Below are positions 1-12,836 of a stretch of DNA of 64,000 bases, piece after piece (the stretch's first letter is position 1; the number at the start of each line of letters is the position of its first letter). The notes below the pieces were generated by a model that saw only the letters and a program-made list of their open reading frames with translations, did no database searches and had not been told where the DNA came from. Source of the stretch: Maylandia zebra (Eukaryota; Chordata; Actinopteri; Cichliformes; Cichlidae); contig NC_135179.1 in the NCBI RefSeq assembly GCF_041146795.1, forward strand, positions 28,507,047 to 28,571,046, given 5' to 3'. The position numbers were made by a program, and so were the translations under genes.

Positions 1-1033
1 ATTGTAATTTTGCTGTAATTAAACTGATATTACTGTTTGATATGAAATGCTGCAGCAAAGCACTGAAAACTGGTGTGAGACCTACATAAAATGATACCCG
101 ATCAGCAAATTGCACTATAAAAGTCTGAAAAGTACATTACATATATAATCAGCACATCTGGGGAAAAGGGACTGTTTTGTTTCTATCCTGCTGCCACAAG
201 ATGGCAACCCTGCCTTTGTCACCGCATGACTAATACCCGAGCACTGGATATAAAGAACCATGCAACGCTTTCAGGACAGAGCTGAATTTGAATTTCTTCG
301 CTGAGCTTGTTTAATTATGATTACATGCATTATTTATTTTCTAAAACTCCTGAACTTTGATCAATAAAATGTGTTACAGTTACATTAACAAAACACTGCA
401 TTCTGTGTATCTCTCTGAACAGACAATGAGATGACAAAGTGACATCTGACATGGTTAAATAAACTGATGCTTACTGTATCAGTTTCACTGGTCCAAACAA
501 TAGATTCACCCAACTCTAGTCAAACATGCAGTAACTTTGCTGGGGGCCGATCATTTCTTTTGACATTTTAATCAAGCCCCACTTCACGAAATGTGATCTG
601 CGGACATCACAAAATCACCCTTAACTGCTTCCCTTAATCACTGTACAAAGAAACAGAACATGAGTCCCCAAACACCAAACCTCTACTTGGTATCACCTCT
701 GATCTATATCCAAATCTATTCCTGTACTCAGTGACTGCCCAGCCTCGAATATTAGCTGTCAGCGGTTATGGCTTAGTAGCTTACTGCAATAAATTAAAGT
801 TTATTATGGCATTTAACTATATTCTCTCAGTGAGTACTTCATCGCTTTTAATTTCATGAATAAACATCACCCCCTGCTTTTTCAGCTACTCATAAATAGT
901 CAGTTCTAATATGTTAGGTCTGAGCTCGCATGGACCTGTAATACACTACTATCACACCTTTCTTCTTCATAAGAAGCTGAATCACCGTAGTTAGTTATTA
1001 TCATATCCTTTCTGTGTGGCTTGTTTGCTGCAG
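1..1033. other. Non-coding stretch, probably intron of the unidentified gene that follows
   Basis: I see no coding exon, RNA gene or recognisable repeat here. The stretch is AT-rich. It ends in a pyrimidine-containing tract and a tandem cagcag acceptor at 1031-1036, which opens the first supported exon of the unidentified gene. Since that exon starts in phase 0 without a convincing start codon, the earlier exons probably lie to the left of the window, and this is then intron sequence. Confidence 0.4.
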
Positions 1034-2019
1034 CAGCGACCTGTTAGGGAAGGTCCATGTCGACTAAAACAGTGTGAATCAGTCCTGGCTGAAGAATCAG
1101 TGCTAATGCAATTCTCTTTCATTTCCTTTCATAAGCGCAAATTGGATCAGTATCTCGGAGATGTAAAAGCTAATGTGCTCAGACGGCTCGTGATTTCCGT
1201 GAACTCACAACCCTCGGCTCCAGCGAACTACTACATTACTCACACAACTTCCACTTCCCCTTACGGCTTGTGTCATGCGCTTAGGAATTATCCATCTCCA
1301 GGAGATGATCTCATGTGTGGGTGTAAGTGAGTAATTTCTCCTCAGAGACTTTTTAATTGTTCTTTGGAACAGGTTATGAGACCTACTCACTGGTCTACAG
1401 CACTCGAGGTCATGGGAGGTGGGTTGTAACAGGTCCTTTAATTAATTTAACGCAAATTTCCACCACAAGTATTCTTGCTTGCCGCACACGCGGATGAATT
1501 AGGCTACTTTGTAGTGTGCTTTAAAGTCTAATTGTGGTAACCAAGCTTCGATTGTGGTCAGATGATGGAGGCAAATTATTTTAGGAGTTTGGATCACAAA
1601 TTCTGCATCTAAAAGCCTTCAAAATGTCAGTTTATATTGGGTCTTGGGGTTTCATAACATATATTAATTGAAATTAGTACAAACGTAAGACGTTATGCCT
1701 TGAATTTTCCAGGCACCCTGGAGTTTGAGGGACCTGCCTTGCAAAGCAGCCTTGGGTATGACCAGAATAAGAAGATTATTGGTGAGGCTAAATTAATTAT
1801 TCTAGTTATTAGATTACATTCTTCACTTATGACTCTAAGAATAAAATTGTTGTGGAGTTAAACGGTTTGCCGTTATCCCGTGGTTTCATTCACCCCACAG
1901 GCTGCGAGGTGAATGAAGGCTCGTTGGCCGTCTTTTACCCCGTTGATATCAATGTGCCAATGGACCGGCCTGCCCGGGATACCACCAGCATCACTTCACC
2001 TCTCCACGTTTCCAAGTAG
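1034..2019 (+). CDS. Three C-terminal coding exons of an unidentified protein (5' end outside window)
   Basis: Three open blocks join in a consistent frame through good splice signals. Exon a is 1034-1322 (acceptor ctgcag, donor gtaagt, starts phase 0, ends phase 1). Exon b is 1713-1781 (acceptor ttttccag, donor gtgagg, phase 1 to phase 1). Exon c is 1901-2019 (acceptor ccccacag, stop TAG at 2017-2019). Together they encode 158 residues. In exon c the alternative frames close quickly. The product has a cysteine-containing stretch (MCGC) across the a/b junction, a segment reading VFYPVDINVP in exon c, and the end SPLHVSK. I do not recognise the family. No signal peptide or membrane helix is visible in this part. 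A poly(A) signal follows at 2353. The splice-phase agreement is the main support; homology was not tested. Confidence 0.55.
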
Positions 2020-2380
2020 CAGCCCAGCAGAGAGCCCCATCCTCCTCTCTCCGTTCATTGGTGACACTTGATGCCCATCACGAGGAGCGAGCCGCGGGGC
2101 ATTCCCTATCCGCGTGCTTCGTCGGAAGTGGTCGCCTTTTCCCTTTGCTCCATTGGACCGAGCCCTTGTCAGTCGGGATCCCTCACGTTGAGCACAGTCC
2201 GCCTCTCAGACTCTGTGTCTGCTCAGACTACCGTCATATTGGTTGCTAGAAGCAGCAACGACCACGGCAGAAAAGAAGACCCCCACCATAATGAAGAACG
2301 GGCTTCCACGGCGCTTAACGCACGATTTAGTTTTTTAAATACATTTTACATTAATAAATTAAATAGTCGGTATGATACCG
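2020..2380 (+). other. Probable 3' UTR of the unidentified gene, with AATAAA
   Basis: The sequence directly after the TAG at 2017-2019 has no continuing frame. An AATAAA hexamer lies at 2353-2358 in an AT-rich setting, a fitting distance for a short 3' UTR. The first part (about 2060-2230) is GC-richer than its surroundings and holds two inverted CCAAT boxes (attgg at about 2057 and 2151). It could therefore also overlap a promoter for the downstream socs5 transcript. Both readings are inferences. Confidence 0.4.
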
Positions 2381-2459
2381 TCAAGTATTCGTGTACCTTC
2401 AGTGGTTTCAGCCGACACCGTGGTCCGCAAGGGGGATATATGCCTGAGTTCTCTTAATA

Positions 2460-2513
2460 GCCATTTTTTGCAGACAAAGAGAGCTGTTGAATAGAGCTTT
2501 CAGGAGACACACG
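2460..2513 (+). other. socs5: Candidate non-coding first exon of socs5 (donor at 2514)
   Basis: SOCS5 genes of vertebrates keep the whole coding sequence in the last exon, behind non-coding exon(s). The socs5 coding exon has a splice acceptor (tatattcag, ending at 12817) just before its start codon, so a 5' exon must exist upstream. The sequence ending at 2513 is followed by gtaaga, a good donor, and lies just after the end of the preceding gene. The transcription start is not visible and other donors in the 10-kb interval are possible. Confidence 0.2.
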
Positions 2514-2889
2514 GGTAAGATATGAAATTTAGAAACTAATCTGCACTTCCCGAACTTGTCACGTTTGTCTTCTTAGCTCATTTAATAGTACACAGGACCG
2601 TCTGGGTAACTTATAAAAAAAATGTGGATTTTTTTAACAAGCTAAAATGCTAACTCCGCTAGCTAGTTAGTTAGCCAAAGCTAACTAAAACGCTAGAAAT
2701 TCCCGTTCTGGGGAATGCTAACAATTAGCATTTTTGACAGCTCACAAGCCTGGACAGTAACTTGATTATATCTTTTGCCAACTAAATGATAAATATCTCT
2801 AATATTTGCTTTTTTAAGCATTATATTTATATGACTGCAGTCCACGAGCTAGCTCGGCAATTATGAGCCTGGAAAACGTTTTCAATAGT

Positions 2890-3163
2890 TACGTTCATAG
2901 CCTGTACATAGCTTGTACTCACTACAGCCTTTACATACTTAGTTATAGAATATTCACAACATACTTCATACCGTGTACATTATAACATACCATAATAGAC
3001 CCATTTCTGTAGTATACTTACATATCTATACTATTGCTAATATATATTGTAATATATCTATATCACTAAAGCACTTCTGGATGGATGCAAACTGCATTTC
3101 GTTGCCCTGTACCTGTGCATGTGCAATGACAATAAAGTTGAATTCTATTCTATTCTAATTCTA
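2890..3163 (+). repeat. 3' tail of a LINE-type retroelement with a TTCTA microsatellite end
   Basis: The end of this block (about 3080-3163) carries the widespread fish LINE 3' terminus: a stretch meaning 'actgcatttcgttgccctgt', then 'aatgacaataaag', then a short (ATTCT)n repeat. The upstream part is AT-rich, with many short TACATA-like words typical of the degenerate body just before this tail. The left limit is uncertain. No reverse-transcriptase frame is present, so it is a 5'-truncated copy. The family name is not certain; L2-like is my best guess. Confidence 0.6.
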
Positions 3164-5527
3164 CATTTAGAGGTGTCCGGGGGGCTGGCTGTGGTTCGTT
3201 AGCGGGTTAGCAAGTGAGCTAACTTGGCTGGGACAGGGAAAATGTGGGGCCTCCAGGACCCGAGAGGCCTTCCAGCCAGATCTATGAAGCAGCTATGATA
3301 ACGTTTTAACGCGATTGTCGGATTTCTGTTGACTTTAATAGCACATGAATCTGTAATGTAGCCAACGATACTATAACGGACCTGTCAAGATTGCACTGAA
3401 ACGAAGACTGTTTTTGTAATCGCATAACTTAAGGCAATTAGCATGGCATCTAAACGGATTTGGAAGAATATGTCTTTGTTATTAATTTGAGATTTTCTTT
3501 TTAGATTAACAAAGTATATATTTATTAAATGATGTGTTTGTAACGATGTACTAAGCTCAAACAACTAACAAAGGAACACGGGTGTCAAATAATTGCTGTG
3601 GAAAAACAGCGTTGATTCAGTTCAAGTAGTGCATTATTGAGTATGGATGAAAATGTTGCTTCAAAGGTGTATTTTAACCGAGAAGTTCTTCAGCATCCAG
3701 TTTGTCAGGTTTTAAGCGATGGGGAAAAACAATCGGCGTGCTCATTCGTTTTGATGTTTTCTTATTGCATGGCATGTCCCACAAATCTTCTATAATGTGA
3801 GGAGCTACAAATACCTCATTAACTCTGTTCTGGTCTGGTCTGAGCAGGGGAGGCATCCTCCCTTAATCTTGTCTTCTCTCCAGACCTCTCTTAGATCAGT
3901 GTGGTCCCAGGAGAATGGGTGTGTTGGGTTGTCGGAGAGGAGAAGTAGCCTAGTTCTGTTTCAGGACGGCCGAAATGGCTGTGGACTGGATCACACTTGG
4001 TGCAGCCATTGTTGACAACAGCAAAAGTCAGAAGGTTCAGGAGGACTGTCTCACACTTGAATTGACTTTAATTGCAGACGCATGTCTACATTATGATATG
4101 CTCATGTGTGTGTTGTCTGTTCTTTATCAATTAGAAATATACAAAAGTTCTTTAATATTTGCTATCACACGGATTGGGTATTTGGACATATGGTGGTCTG
4201 TATTCTGTGTTAATTAAATGCACTGACCTGAAAGCTAGTGATTGTATGTTTGCAGTTGTTCAGTCAGTGCCAGCATGTCTGGTATGACAGTAGCCACACT
4301 AATGAGAACAAGGAACAGATAAGACTGAAGTACAAGTTGGCAGATTTTCAGTTATAGGTGCCAGTTTTCATGAAACACATGAGCATTGTGCTTCTGTGTA
4401 TCTTAGGGTAATTGTTTGAATTAGTGTCACAGTGGACATAAAACTGTCAGACTAACCAGCAAACGTGTATTCTTTAGTTTTTTGTTTGTTTTTTCTTTTT
4501 AGCTGTTTGTCAAAGGAGATTTGGAATATGGTGCCAAGTTTATGATATAATCATACTTGTGCATGAGAAGTAGTTGTATAGTTATAGCTTTTGGAAGCCA
4601 GGGACTATGTAGTCATAGTTGTTGTAAACTTGAACATTGCATGGTTTGTGTTTTTGGGGCTTTTTGAACTGATTCGCAAGATAAAGAATAACTCTCACAA
4701 GCCGGGATGGAAAAGCTCTTGAGATGTAACTGATATAATATTAGCCTCACAGTTCCAGTTCAACTTGGAGGACACGCAGCAGGGTGGGAGCATGCACTTT
4801 TACTTTGGAGTTCAGTGGTTTGTTCATTTTGACAGTCCAGTTACAGAATCAAGAAAACTTCTGGCAAATTTAGGTTGTGAGCAGAAAAACCGTTGTGTTC
4901 AAACAAAACTTTGGCAAATGAGAGGCTGTTGTTTGCATGTTTTGCTTTCTCAAATTGAATTGGCTGGACGCACAGTTCACTTTGAGCCATGTACCTCTTC
5001 GAACAAATCTTGGAGTGCCTTTCAACATTTGGCAGTTTAGACATAAAGCACTTTTATAAGCATGATCATTAGTATGATGTTTAGACCCACAATGGGAAAA
5101 GTCAAATATGGCTTTAATATCTATTCCTGAAGACATATAATTATAGTATGACTGCAATAATATTGTTGCTTTAAAAAGTTAAATTAGCTGTTTAGAAATT
5201 CTTAAAATGATACGTATCCCTCTACTACACTGGAGAATGCAAATCCTATAAAAATTACAACATTTTTGATTTACATAACTAATACTGATTTTGTGCTACA
5301 TCAATAAAAGGCTAGTCTCAATGTCTAAAGCAGGCTGTAGGTTTCCACAGGTTTGGGCAATATTTGACCAAGACAGGTTTTTAAACTTGTTACAAATCCT
5401 GAGAAACCACCCTTTGAACACACATAACGTGTTCCACTTAAGTCTGTTATACTGTTTGCTACAGTGTATGTCATCTGATAACTTAAAGTGGATGAACTTA
5501 TACTGGTTTATAAAACTGTGTTGCTAT
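3164..5527. other. Non-coding stretch, nothing firm (likely socs5 5' intron)
   Basis: No exon with matching splice phases, RNA gene or repeat that I can name. Open frames of 60-95 codons exist on both strands, but their composition looks random and they resemble no family I know. Confidence 0.5.
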
Positions 5528-6508
5528 TAGGGCTGCCACAAACGATTATTTTGATAGTCGACTAGTCACCGATTATTTTTGCGATTAGTCGACTATCAGA
5601 TCATCATCCATTGGACGTAAAACGTACAGCTTATTGCACCAGCATGCATCTGCTCTTATATAACTATCATTAGCTTACAGCTTTAAGTGTTTAAGGTATG
5701 TGCTAACTAAACATAAAGGCAAGATGATAGTTTATTAAATGTTAATGAAATCTGAAGATTGTTTAGGTGAAGTTTAATAAACTCAGCCGTCTGCTCCTTG
5801 CTATCTAAAATATAACAGGACACTGGAGTATATTCTCAAGCATCTCACACTTCTGATAATCAGCTGTCTGCTTGACGTTTATTCAGCTGTGTAAAAACTA
5901 TAACTTTAATCTCAGCCAAACCGATTTACTCAGGAACAAATAAAACACTAAAAAAAGCCAAACAATAACATTTTTAAGTTATCTAAGTAACTGATATATC
6001 ATGTTTAACCTGAGTAGTGAAAGATGGCGGTGGGTTTGAAAACGATTTGCGTGAGCCTAGCCCCCGGCTAGCTATCGAGCTGGTGGATAACAGACGTCTC
6101 CGAAAACGTCGGAGCGCTTTTGTGGTGTCTTGATAAACTGAGTAGATATTTGAGGTTTACACAGCTACATTCTCGCCTGAAAATATGTTAAACATTTATT
6201 TTGTGACCCAGAAAGAATAATAAGAGTAATATTAAAACTAACTAGCTGCCGCCATTGTTGGAAACTGAGCAGGGCGCTATGAATTCTGGGATACAGCTTC
6301 TTCTTCTTCGGGGTTTAACGGCAGCTGGCATCCTTGTACATGCAGTGCTGCCATCTTCTGTTTCAGTCCGTTATTACTCTCTTAAATCCTACTACTCATT
6401 CCTGCGTCTTTTGGGATCTTACAAAGCTTCAAACGACGCGTCTACTATAAAATTAGTCGTCGACGTAATCGTGACAAGTCGACTAATCGTGGCAGCCCTA
6501 GTTGCGAT
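5520..6508. mobile_element. Non-autonomous hAT-type transposon (973 bp) with 8-bp target duplication
   Basis: The element runs from 5528 to 6500. It begins TAGGGCTGCCAC and ends GTGGCAGCCCTA, an inverted pair. The sub-terminal parts on both sides are rich in GTCGACTA words in opposite orientation. The flanks are GTTGCTAT (5520-5527) and GTTGCGAT (6501-6508), matching at 7 of 8 positions as expected for an old hAT target-site duplication. No transposase frame survives, so it depended on an autonomous relative. Its interior (about 5830-6260) is related, in reverse orientation, to the interior of the element at 33.5-34.3 kb. Confidence 0.85.
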
Positions 6509-6754
6509 GCACAGCGGCTGTGATTGACCGTTACTCTCTTATGAATGTACGCTCATCGGCTGCTTTTTTAGGGACACCATTGGCTTACTAACACAAATAT
6601 CTTAATCAGCTAGTAACATGGCAGTGAGTTGATGCGTTTAGACATAGGCATGGTCAAGGTAACCTAGTGAAGTTCAAACTGTGCATCAGAATATGGAAGA
6701 AATGTGGTTTAAGCGACTCTTGTCAGCTGAGAACTGGGGCTACATTCTTTTTTT

Positions 6755-7320
6755 TGACAAACTCACCAAAATTGGACAATAGATGGCTGGAAAATGCTGC
6801 CTGGTCTGATGCTTTTCCATTTCTGCTGTGACATTTGGAGGGCAGAGTCACATTTTGGCATAAACAACATGAAAGCATGGTTCCATCTTGCTTTATATCA
6901 ACATTTCAGATGCAGTGGAATGGGGGATATTTGGGGCCCCTCAGTTCCAGCTCGGCATCGTTTAAATGGCACAGTCTGTATGAGTGTTGCTGCTCAGCAT
7001 GTCTAAGCGTTTAAGACCACAGTGTACACATCTTCTCGTTGCTCCTTTCAATAGAATAACACACGATTTCACAAAGATCAGATCATCTGAAAGTGGTTTC
7101 TCGAACATGACAATGACTTCACTGCACTGAAATGGCTGCCACAGTTGCCAGATGTCAGTCCAGTAGAGCACCTTTGGGATGTCGTGGAATGGGAGATGTT
7201 CGTCCTTGATGTGCACGTGATGATTCTGCAGCGACTGTGATGCAATCACGTCAACATGGACTGAAATCTCTGGAATGTTTCCAGCACCTTGTTGACGTGA
7301 AGGAAAAAGCAGGTCCCAGA
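6755..7320 (+). pseudogene. Tc1-like transposase relic (C-terminal half)
   Basis: This block reads like the 3' half of a fish Tc1/mariner transposase gene in plus orientation: 'ctgcctggtctgatg', 'caacatgaaagcatgg', 'aacatgacaatgacttcac', then a part that encoded the conserved catalytic SPDxxPxEHLWD region (about 7150-7180), and a final 'tgtttccagcaccttgttga'. Frameshifts and small deletions break the frame throughout, so only fragments show as open frames. No terminal inverted repeats are visible. It is a dead remnant lying about 250 bp after the hAT-type element. Confidence 0.8.
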
Positions 7321-10300
7321 AACATCATAAGCTTGATTATGCAGACTAGTGGCTGAAGAAAGAACTGACCTTTGGAATTGGAGTTGTGACATCTGATTTC
7401 ATTATCCAAGTAATATGACAGTTTTTTTGTAGTTGTTGGTAAAAACAGTGAAAAATGGCAGTAAGAATATCTGATACACAGGCAATGGCATCATTTTCAC
7501 CTATAAAATGTTGCCATGATAGCTCAGATATAAATTCGAACCTCTGTTATGCACAAGTTTGGTTTAGCCTCTGCTGCTCTGACAGTGACAGATTAACTGT
7601 GTTTTGTTACTGTGAATAATTCAAACCTAAAAACTGAACTTTAATATCCCCTAAGAGCACCCAAGTCTTTAAAAGCCAAACCCTGTCAAATGTTTTTGAC
7701 TTGGTAACTCAGTGATCAATATGCTAATTTAATCTACTCTGCACTGTTGGTTCAGATAAGATGCACTTGGCACAATAATATTTGTGTATCTCTGTGATTT
7801 CCACACAATGTGGAGATTTTGCATAAAGTGGAATTTTTATGTGCCTCGTTACAAGCGGCAGAGTAAAAGCTGTCGCTTACAATGACGTGCACAAAACTAG
7901 AAAGCAGTTCACTGACTGCTGTTGGCAGTTATTTTGCTGTGTTATAGGGCAATTTAAGTCTGTAGTGCTTTCTTTCTGGGAAGCGCTGATGGGGGTGACA
8001 ATAACCACAGGAAAAAAAGGGGAAAAACTGTGGCCAAGAATTGATAAATTGGTTTTTGCAGTGGGCTCGGTGAAGGCATGATTTACAGTGGTGGGTTTTC
8101 CCCACTGCTGTCACTGTTACGGCAACAAACAGGAATGATCTCGTTTTCAGCGCTTGAGAGTAATGACCATAAACCCTGTGAAAACTGTTGTCGTAGTAAG
8201 ATGCATTAGAATCAGTGTCACATACATAAAAATAATAATTTTGTAATGTAGTTGTGGCCACAACCAGCACCGCTGAAAAGTCGCTGAGAAGTTTTCTGAG
8301 TCTATTGCAGCAAAGACATTGGCTTCATTGTTTAGGGCAGAGGAGAGGCTTTAAACCCAGCTTCAAACAAACATTTCTAACCAGTTTAGACAATGTCATT
8401 TGTATGTTGCCGTTAGAAATGATGTGTAGTTCATCACTCCATCGCCAGTCAGCGGTAGTTAGACCGCAGAATAATCTTTTTTTTTTTTCTTCTTGCTGGC
8501 ACTACCCCTTGAGCGCATTGAATACAGACATCCAGCAGAGCAGACCATGTAGAAAACTTGATCCGCGTTGTTGTACAGACACTTATAGAGCATGGAGTAG
8601 GGATGGGTACTGCAACCAGGTATTAAACAGACCCTAGGGCTAAATTATAAAAGACTGTAGTGTCAATAAGCTGAAGTTATCATAATGTTTTGGTTTTGTT
8701 ACTGGAGGCAAAAAAAAACCCCAACAAAACCAAAACCCAAAACAACACAAAAAACACGTTTATTATTGGTACATGAGGCTTATCTTTCTGTGCTCCTCTG
8801 TTAGTTATTAAGACATAAATCTGTGGTGCATTTTTTTTTCTGTTCCCTATTTAGAAGACAGTTCTCTCTTTCTCTTTTGGAGCCTGCATGCAAGGGGCGG
8901 GACACGGGGCAGCTCTGTCCCACACACAGAAAATTAAATGCTCAAAAGTGTGGCTGAACTTTGCCAGAGTTGATGCTGACATTGGTTGTTGCCACAGTTG
9001 CAGCGGTCTTTTAATGCGGAAACACAGTCAGTGTGTTGAAACTTTAGTGAAAGTACATCACGTTCAGATGAAGAAATGCAGTTTTTGACTGTAGAGCTGG
9101 TAGCACACCCACAATTATTCAAATTATCAGTTGTTTCATCTAAAATATGGACCTGGGTTAATGAGTCAAAGTCACTATTAGCAGGCTGAGTGTTTCGGGT
9201 GAGTGTGTTCAGTCTGGGATGGTCATCATCTGGACCGTCGCTCCCAATCCCCCAAATTTTTTTTTCATAATTTGATTGTTATGTTACTCCAAAAAAAAAT
9301 CCCAATAACAATATTAAATCTTTACCTTATTGCTGGTATCACATGTAGTTGGCAGGTGAAAATTACAATGGGAAAATGCCAAATGGGAAATAACCCAAAT
9401 ATATTAATGAGATTTTAAAAAGGTTGTCCTGTATACAACTTGCTGCCAGACCAGTCGAAATATAAACCTAAACCTCTTTTATGCTCAAGTTGGGATTTGC
9501 CTTTGCTGTTTGTTAACAGTGAGTGTTTCACTGTTCACTGGTGGGCACTGCTATGCAAAATAAAACAGCCTATATAATGCAATCAAATCTATCTCGCAGC
9601 TGAATGTTGTTTACAACAAAGCAGAAAATGGCATCCCATGTTGTCATGTTTCTCGGTTAATAGATTTTGAAACTGATTCAAGTTTATGTAGACACAATAA
9701 GTCTGTAAATGACAAACAGAGCTCGACAACAGACTCGCGTGACTGTCTGGGACCTGTTTTCAACAGGACTTAAATCAAACCTTTATTTGTAGTGATTGTG
9801 GAGGTTTTATGTGTTAGTGATTTTATTTTTATTTTGGCTATTAATAGTTAAAATAACAACACAAAAGTGTTCATTAAAAATAAATTGGCAAAAAAGAATT
9901 GGATAAACAAACTTGACTGAAGAAGTAAAGATTGAGCTTATTACACCTCACCTTCTTAAAAATGGTGTATTCCAAATGGTTGTAACTAGATTTTAGTGAT
10001 GATCATATTTCAGTTTTATATTTGTCCATCATCTTTATTATATTTATCTTGACTCCTGCTTCTTTAAAGTTGCCTTTTCTTCTGAGTTTATACAGTAACG
10101 CTCATTTCAAAAAGCTGCAGTGTTAATAGACTAATTCACAGCATTTTAAGAGGTATGTTGTTAAATGTTTTGTTTTGGGGTTTTTTAAAATAATAACCTG
10201 ATCCATTTTATAAATAATTTTCCCCAAGCCTCTGATTTAGTATGCTATTTTTATTGAAATGTCTTTAGTTTGATATAATATTGATGAAGTTTTAGGCATT

Positions 10301-12817
10301 TTTTTTGGAAGTTTTATAACATATAGTAGTCAGTTGTCAAGTCATGCTTTGAAGTCTGTTCATACATGGTTACTATATCACCGTCATTCATCATAATTTT
10401 GGCTTCATTTTTCATTATCCTAGTACCAGTTAATGTGTACTTAGTACAGATCATTGTTGGAAGGAGGAAGAACTGACTACCTGTGGAAAAATGGCAGAAA
10501 ATTACTTTTATTATATTTCCATTTTTAATAATCATAACCAATTCACTGCACAGATGAGGTGGTGGTATAAAAGTTAACCTCTGCTTGCAAATAATTTGGA
10601 GTTGCGTTGTGGAATTTTGATGACATCTGCTTGAATTTTGAAGGCTGTTTTAGCAAAATAGAAAACTTATTTACCACTTAGTTTGCAACGTCAGGCTCTT
10701 GTTTTAATAAGCTTATCCTATGTCAATAAACTGCACAAAACATAGAGGGGGGGGGGTTCTAAATCACATGAGATTGTTTGGTAATAACAATTGTGCAAAT
10801 TGGGTCTTTAAATTGGAAGATGAGCAGTAGAGTGAAATATTTCACAAGTAGCTAGACTGTTTGTTCTGGGAAAGCACAGTGCATTTACAACAAAATGGTG
10901 AATGGCCTCAAGGATAGAAATGTATCAGCCAGCTGATTGGTCTAGAAGCTCATGGAGCCAGTGTCAAGAGAGGTACACACTTTGAAGCTGGCATCCAGTT
11001 GTAGGTTCATTTGGTGTTTTTTTTGCAGATTACATGTAGACCATTACATGGCTATTTATAGTCTTTGTCAGGTAGCTATTTTGCATGGACTGGGTTGTGA
11101 AATACAATGGACATATTGAAGTTTATTGCAAATTCTTTGGGTAATGCCAGCTGGGTTGTAAGCTACACCAGTGTTGCAGTTTGTTTTTTGGGGTGGGTAT
11201 AGCAACCAATATTGGCTGTTAAAGGAGATTCGTTGTTCTGTCCTCATCTTTTTTCTGACAAAGCAAATCCATAAGTGGGCCAGGGTCCTAAGTCTGTGAT
11301 AAACGTAGTGAGCTGCCTTGAGCAAATGTCATGTGCTGAATCTCAGCATGGTTTGCTTACCTTGCGAAACATTTTCTGTCACAGCTGATAGTGTTGAACC
11401 ATGATGTGTTCGTTAGTATTTATAGGTAAACTTTACTCTGCATGCTGGTTGACATGATGTTTCATAATCGTTGGGTAACAGGTTTTAGCCCAGAAGAAGA
11501 TTGAGTTAACCGGCCAAAAACAAAAGAAAAGATAGGAAGTTAGATTTGATGATTCCAGAGAGACTTGAAGACTTTTGTGTTAGTAGCTCACTAAATGCCT
11601 GTTCTTTTAAGTATGGTACAATATGGTTTCTGTGCTAATGTCTTGCACTTGTTTCATTCAAAGTTCACTGAAGATGGACTAAAATTATTTTTAGAAATGA
11701 GTAATTTGCTGTAATTCCGTTTAGCAACAGAGACCCTAAAGACCCTTGACAGATATATTTAGATTTTCTTTATAGAACATACAATATTTAGCAATTTTAA
11801 AATCATGGACAATGTTTGTTTGTTTTTCCCACTTTTTTCCAGACAAAAATAATGAACATATTACCCTAAAATGTATCCCTGCTGAGATAATGTAATGGAA
11901 TAATCTTGTCACAATAAGTTATGAATTTGTTGTTTGTGGCATTAAATGTGTTGCTAATAGTGAAGTTGCAGAGTGCTCTGTAGTGGACGAACTGTGCGGC
12001 ACAAACATGGTTGAAGGGTGTTTCTCCCATCTCTTCTTTACTTTAATTCTCATTTGTCTGTTATAAATGGGGAAACCAGTATATATGCAAATGGCTAATA
12101 TCGGCACCATCAGGATCTAAACCTAAACACTAGTGTGAAGAAGTGCTAAGCTGTTTGGTTGAAGATACTGTTCTGGTATACGCATCTTATTGTTTTGCCA
12201 GTTGTGTGGACACTAACAAAGCCACGATGTCAAAAAACTCATCAGAAACAGGAAATGCTGTAGAAATAGTCGGTTATGAATTCCTTTAGGGCTTTGGCAT
12301 CTTTGGCTGCTTCTCTATAGTAACTCTGCTCACTGTAAAATTTGGATTATTAGAATGCACTCTAGTGCTAGAACTTCCAAATCCCTGTCAAATTCTACTA
12401 GTGATAAATCAACCACTTATGTGAGAGTGTATGTGAATATACATGTGCCCTGTCTGCTGCTGTTACAGGGAAGGTTTTTGGTCAGGTCTAGACTGGCTCT
12501 GTAATACAGTACATACCAGCAGATCAGCTGTGAGCAGATCCTAGGTTCATTTATAGCTGTGGCCTTGTGTCCCTGCATGTCTGCCTGGCAACTCGTAACT
12601 CTGCTGTTCCAACAGCTCAAGCTCACCCACCTCCCAGACACTCTGGCCCCGTTATACTCTCACCATGTCTAATTACTAGATGCACATTCGTCTGGGGAAT
12701 TTAAATGTAGGGCATTCTTTGTGTAGCTTGTACCTCAGTGTTAAATGTAGGTACCATTGCTGCTGTTGGGATGTTCTCACCTGTGAGTTAATCAGCTTTG
12801 TCTTCTTTTATATTCAG
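7321..12817. other. socs5: Long AT-rich non-coding stretch (likely socs5 5' intron)
   Basis: No supportable exon. It contains simple A/C-rich sequence (8709-8757), a G run at 10747-10756, and possibly diverged repeats of one another near 7420-7620 and 9340-9560. Open frames of 60-127 codons on both strands look like chance. The stretch ends in the acceptor tatattcag, 20 bases before the socs5 start codon. Confidence 0.5.
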
Positions 12818-12836
12818 GTCCCAGGGGCTCCTATTA
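12801..12836 (+). other. socs5: Splice acceptor and 5' UTR just before the socs5 start
   Basis: The run tcttcttttatattcag ends at 12817, a standard acceptor. Only 19 transcribed bases then separate it from the ATG at 12837. This matches the known layout of SOCS5, in which the coding exon is preceded by non-coding exon(s). A second AG at 12822-12823 could serve as an alternative acceptor without altering the protein. Confidence 0.7.

Noticed and set aside
3957-4040. Possible small exon starting ATGGCTGTGGACTGG
   Set aside because: No matching acceptor, donor phase or homology.
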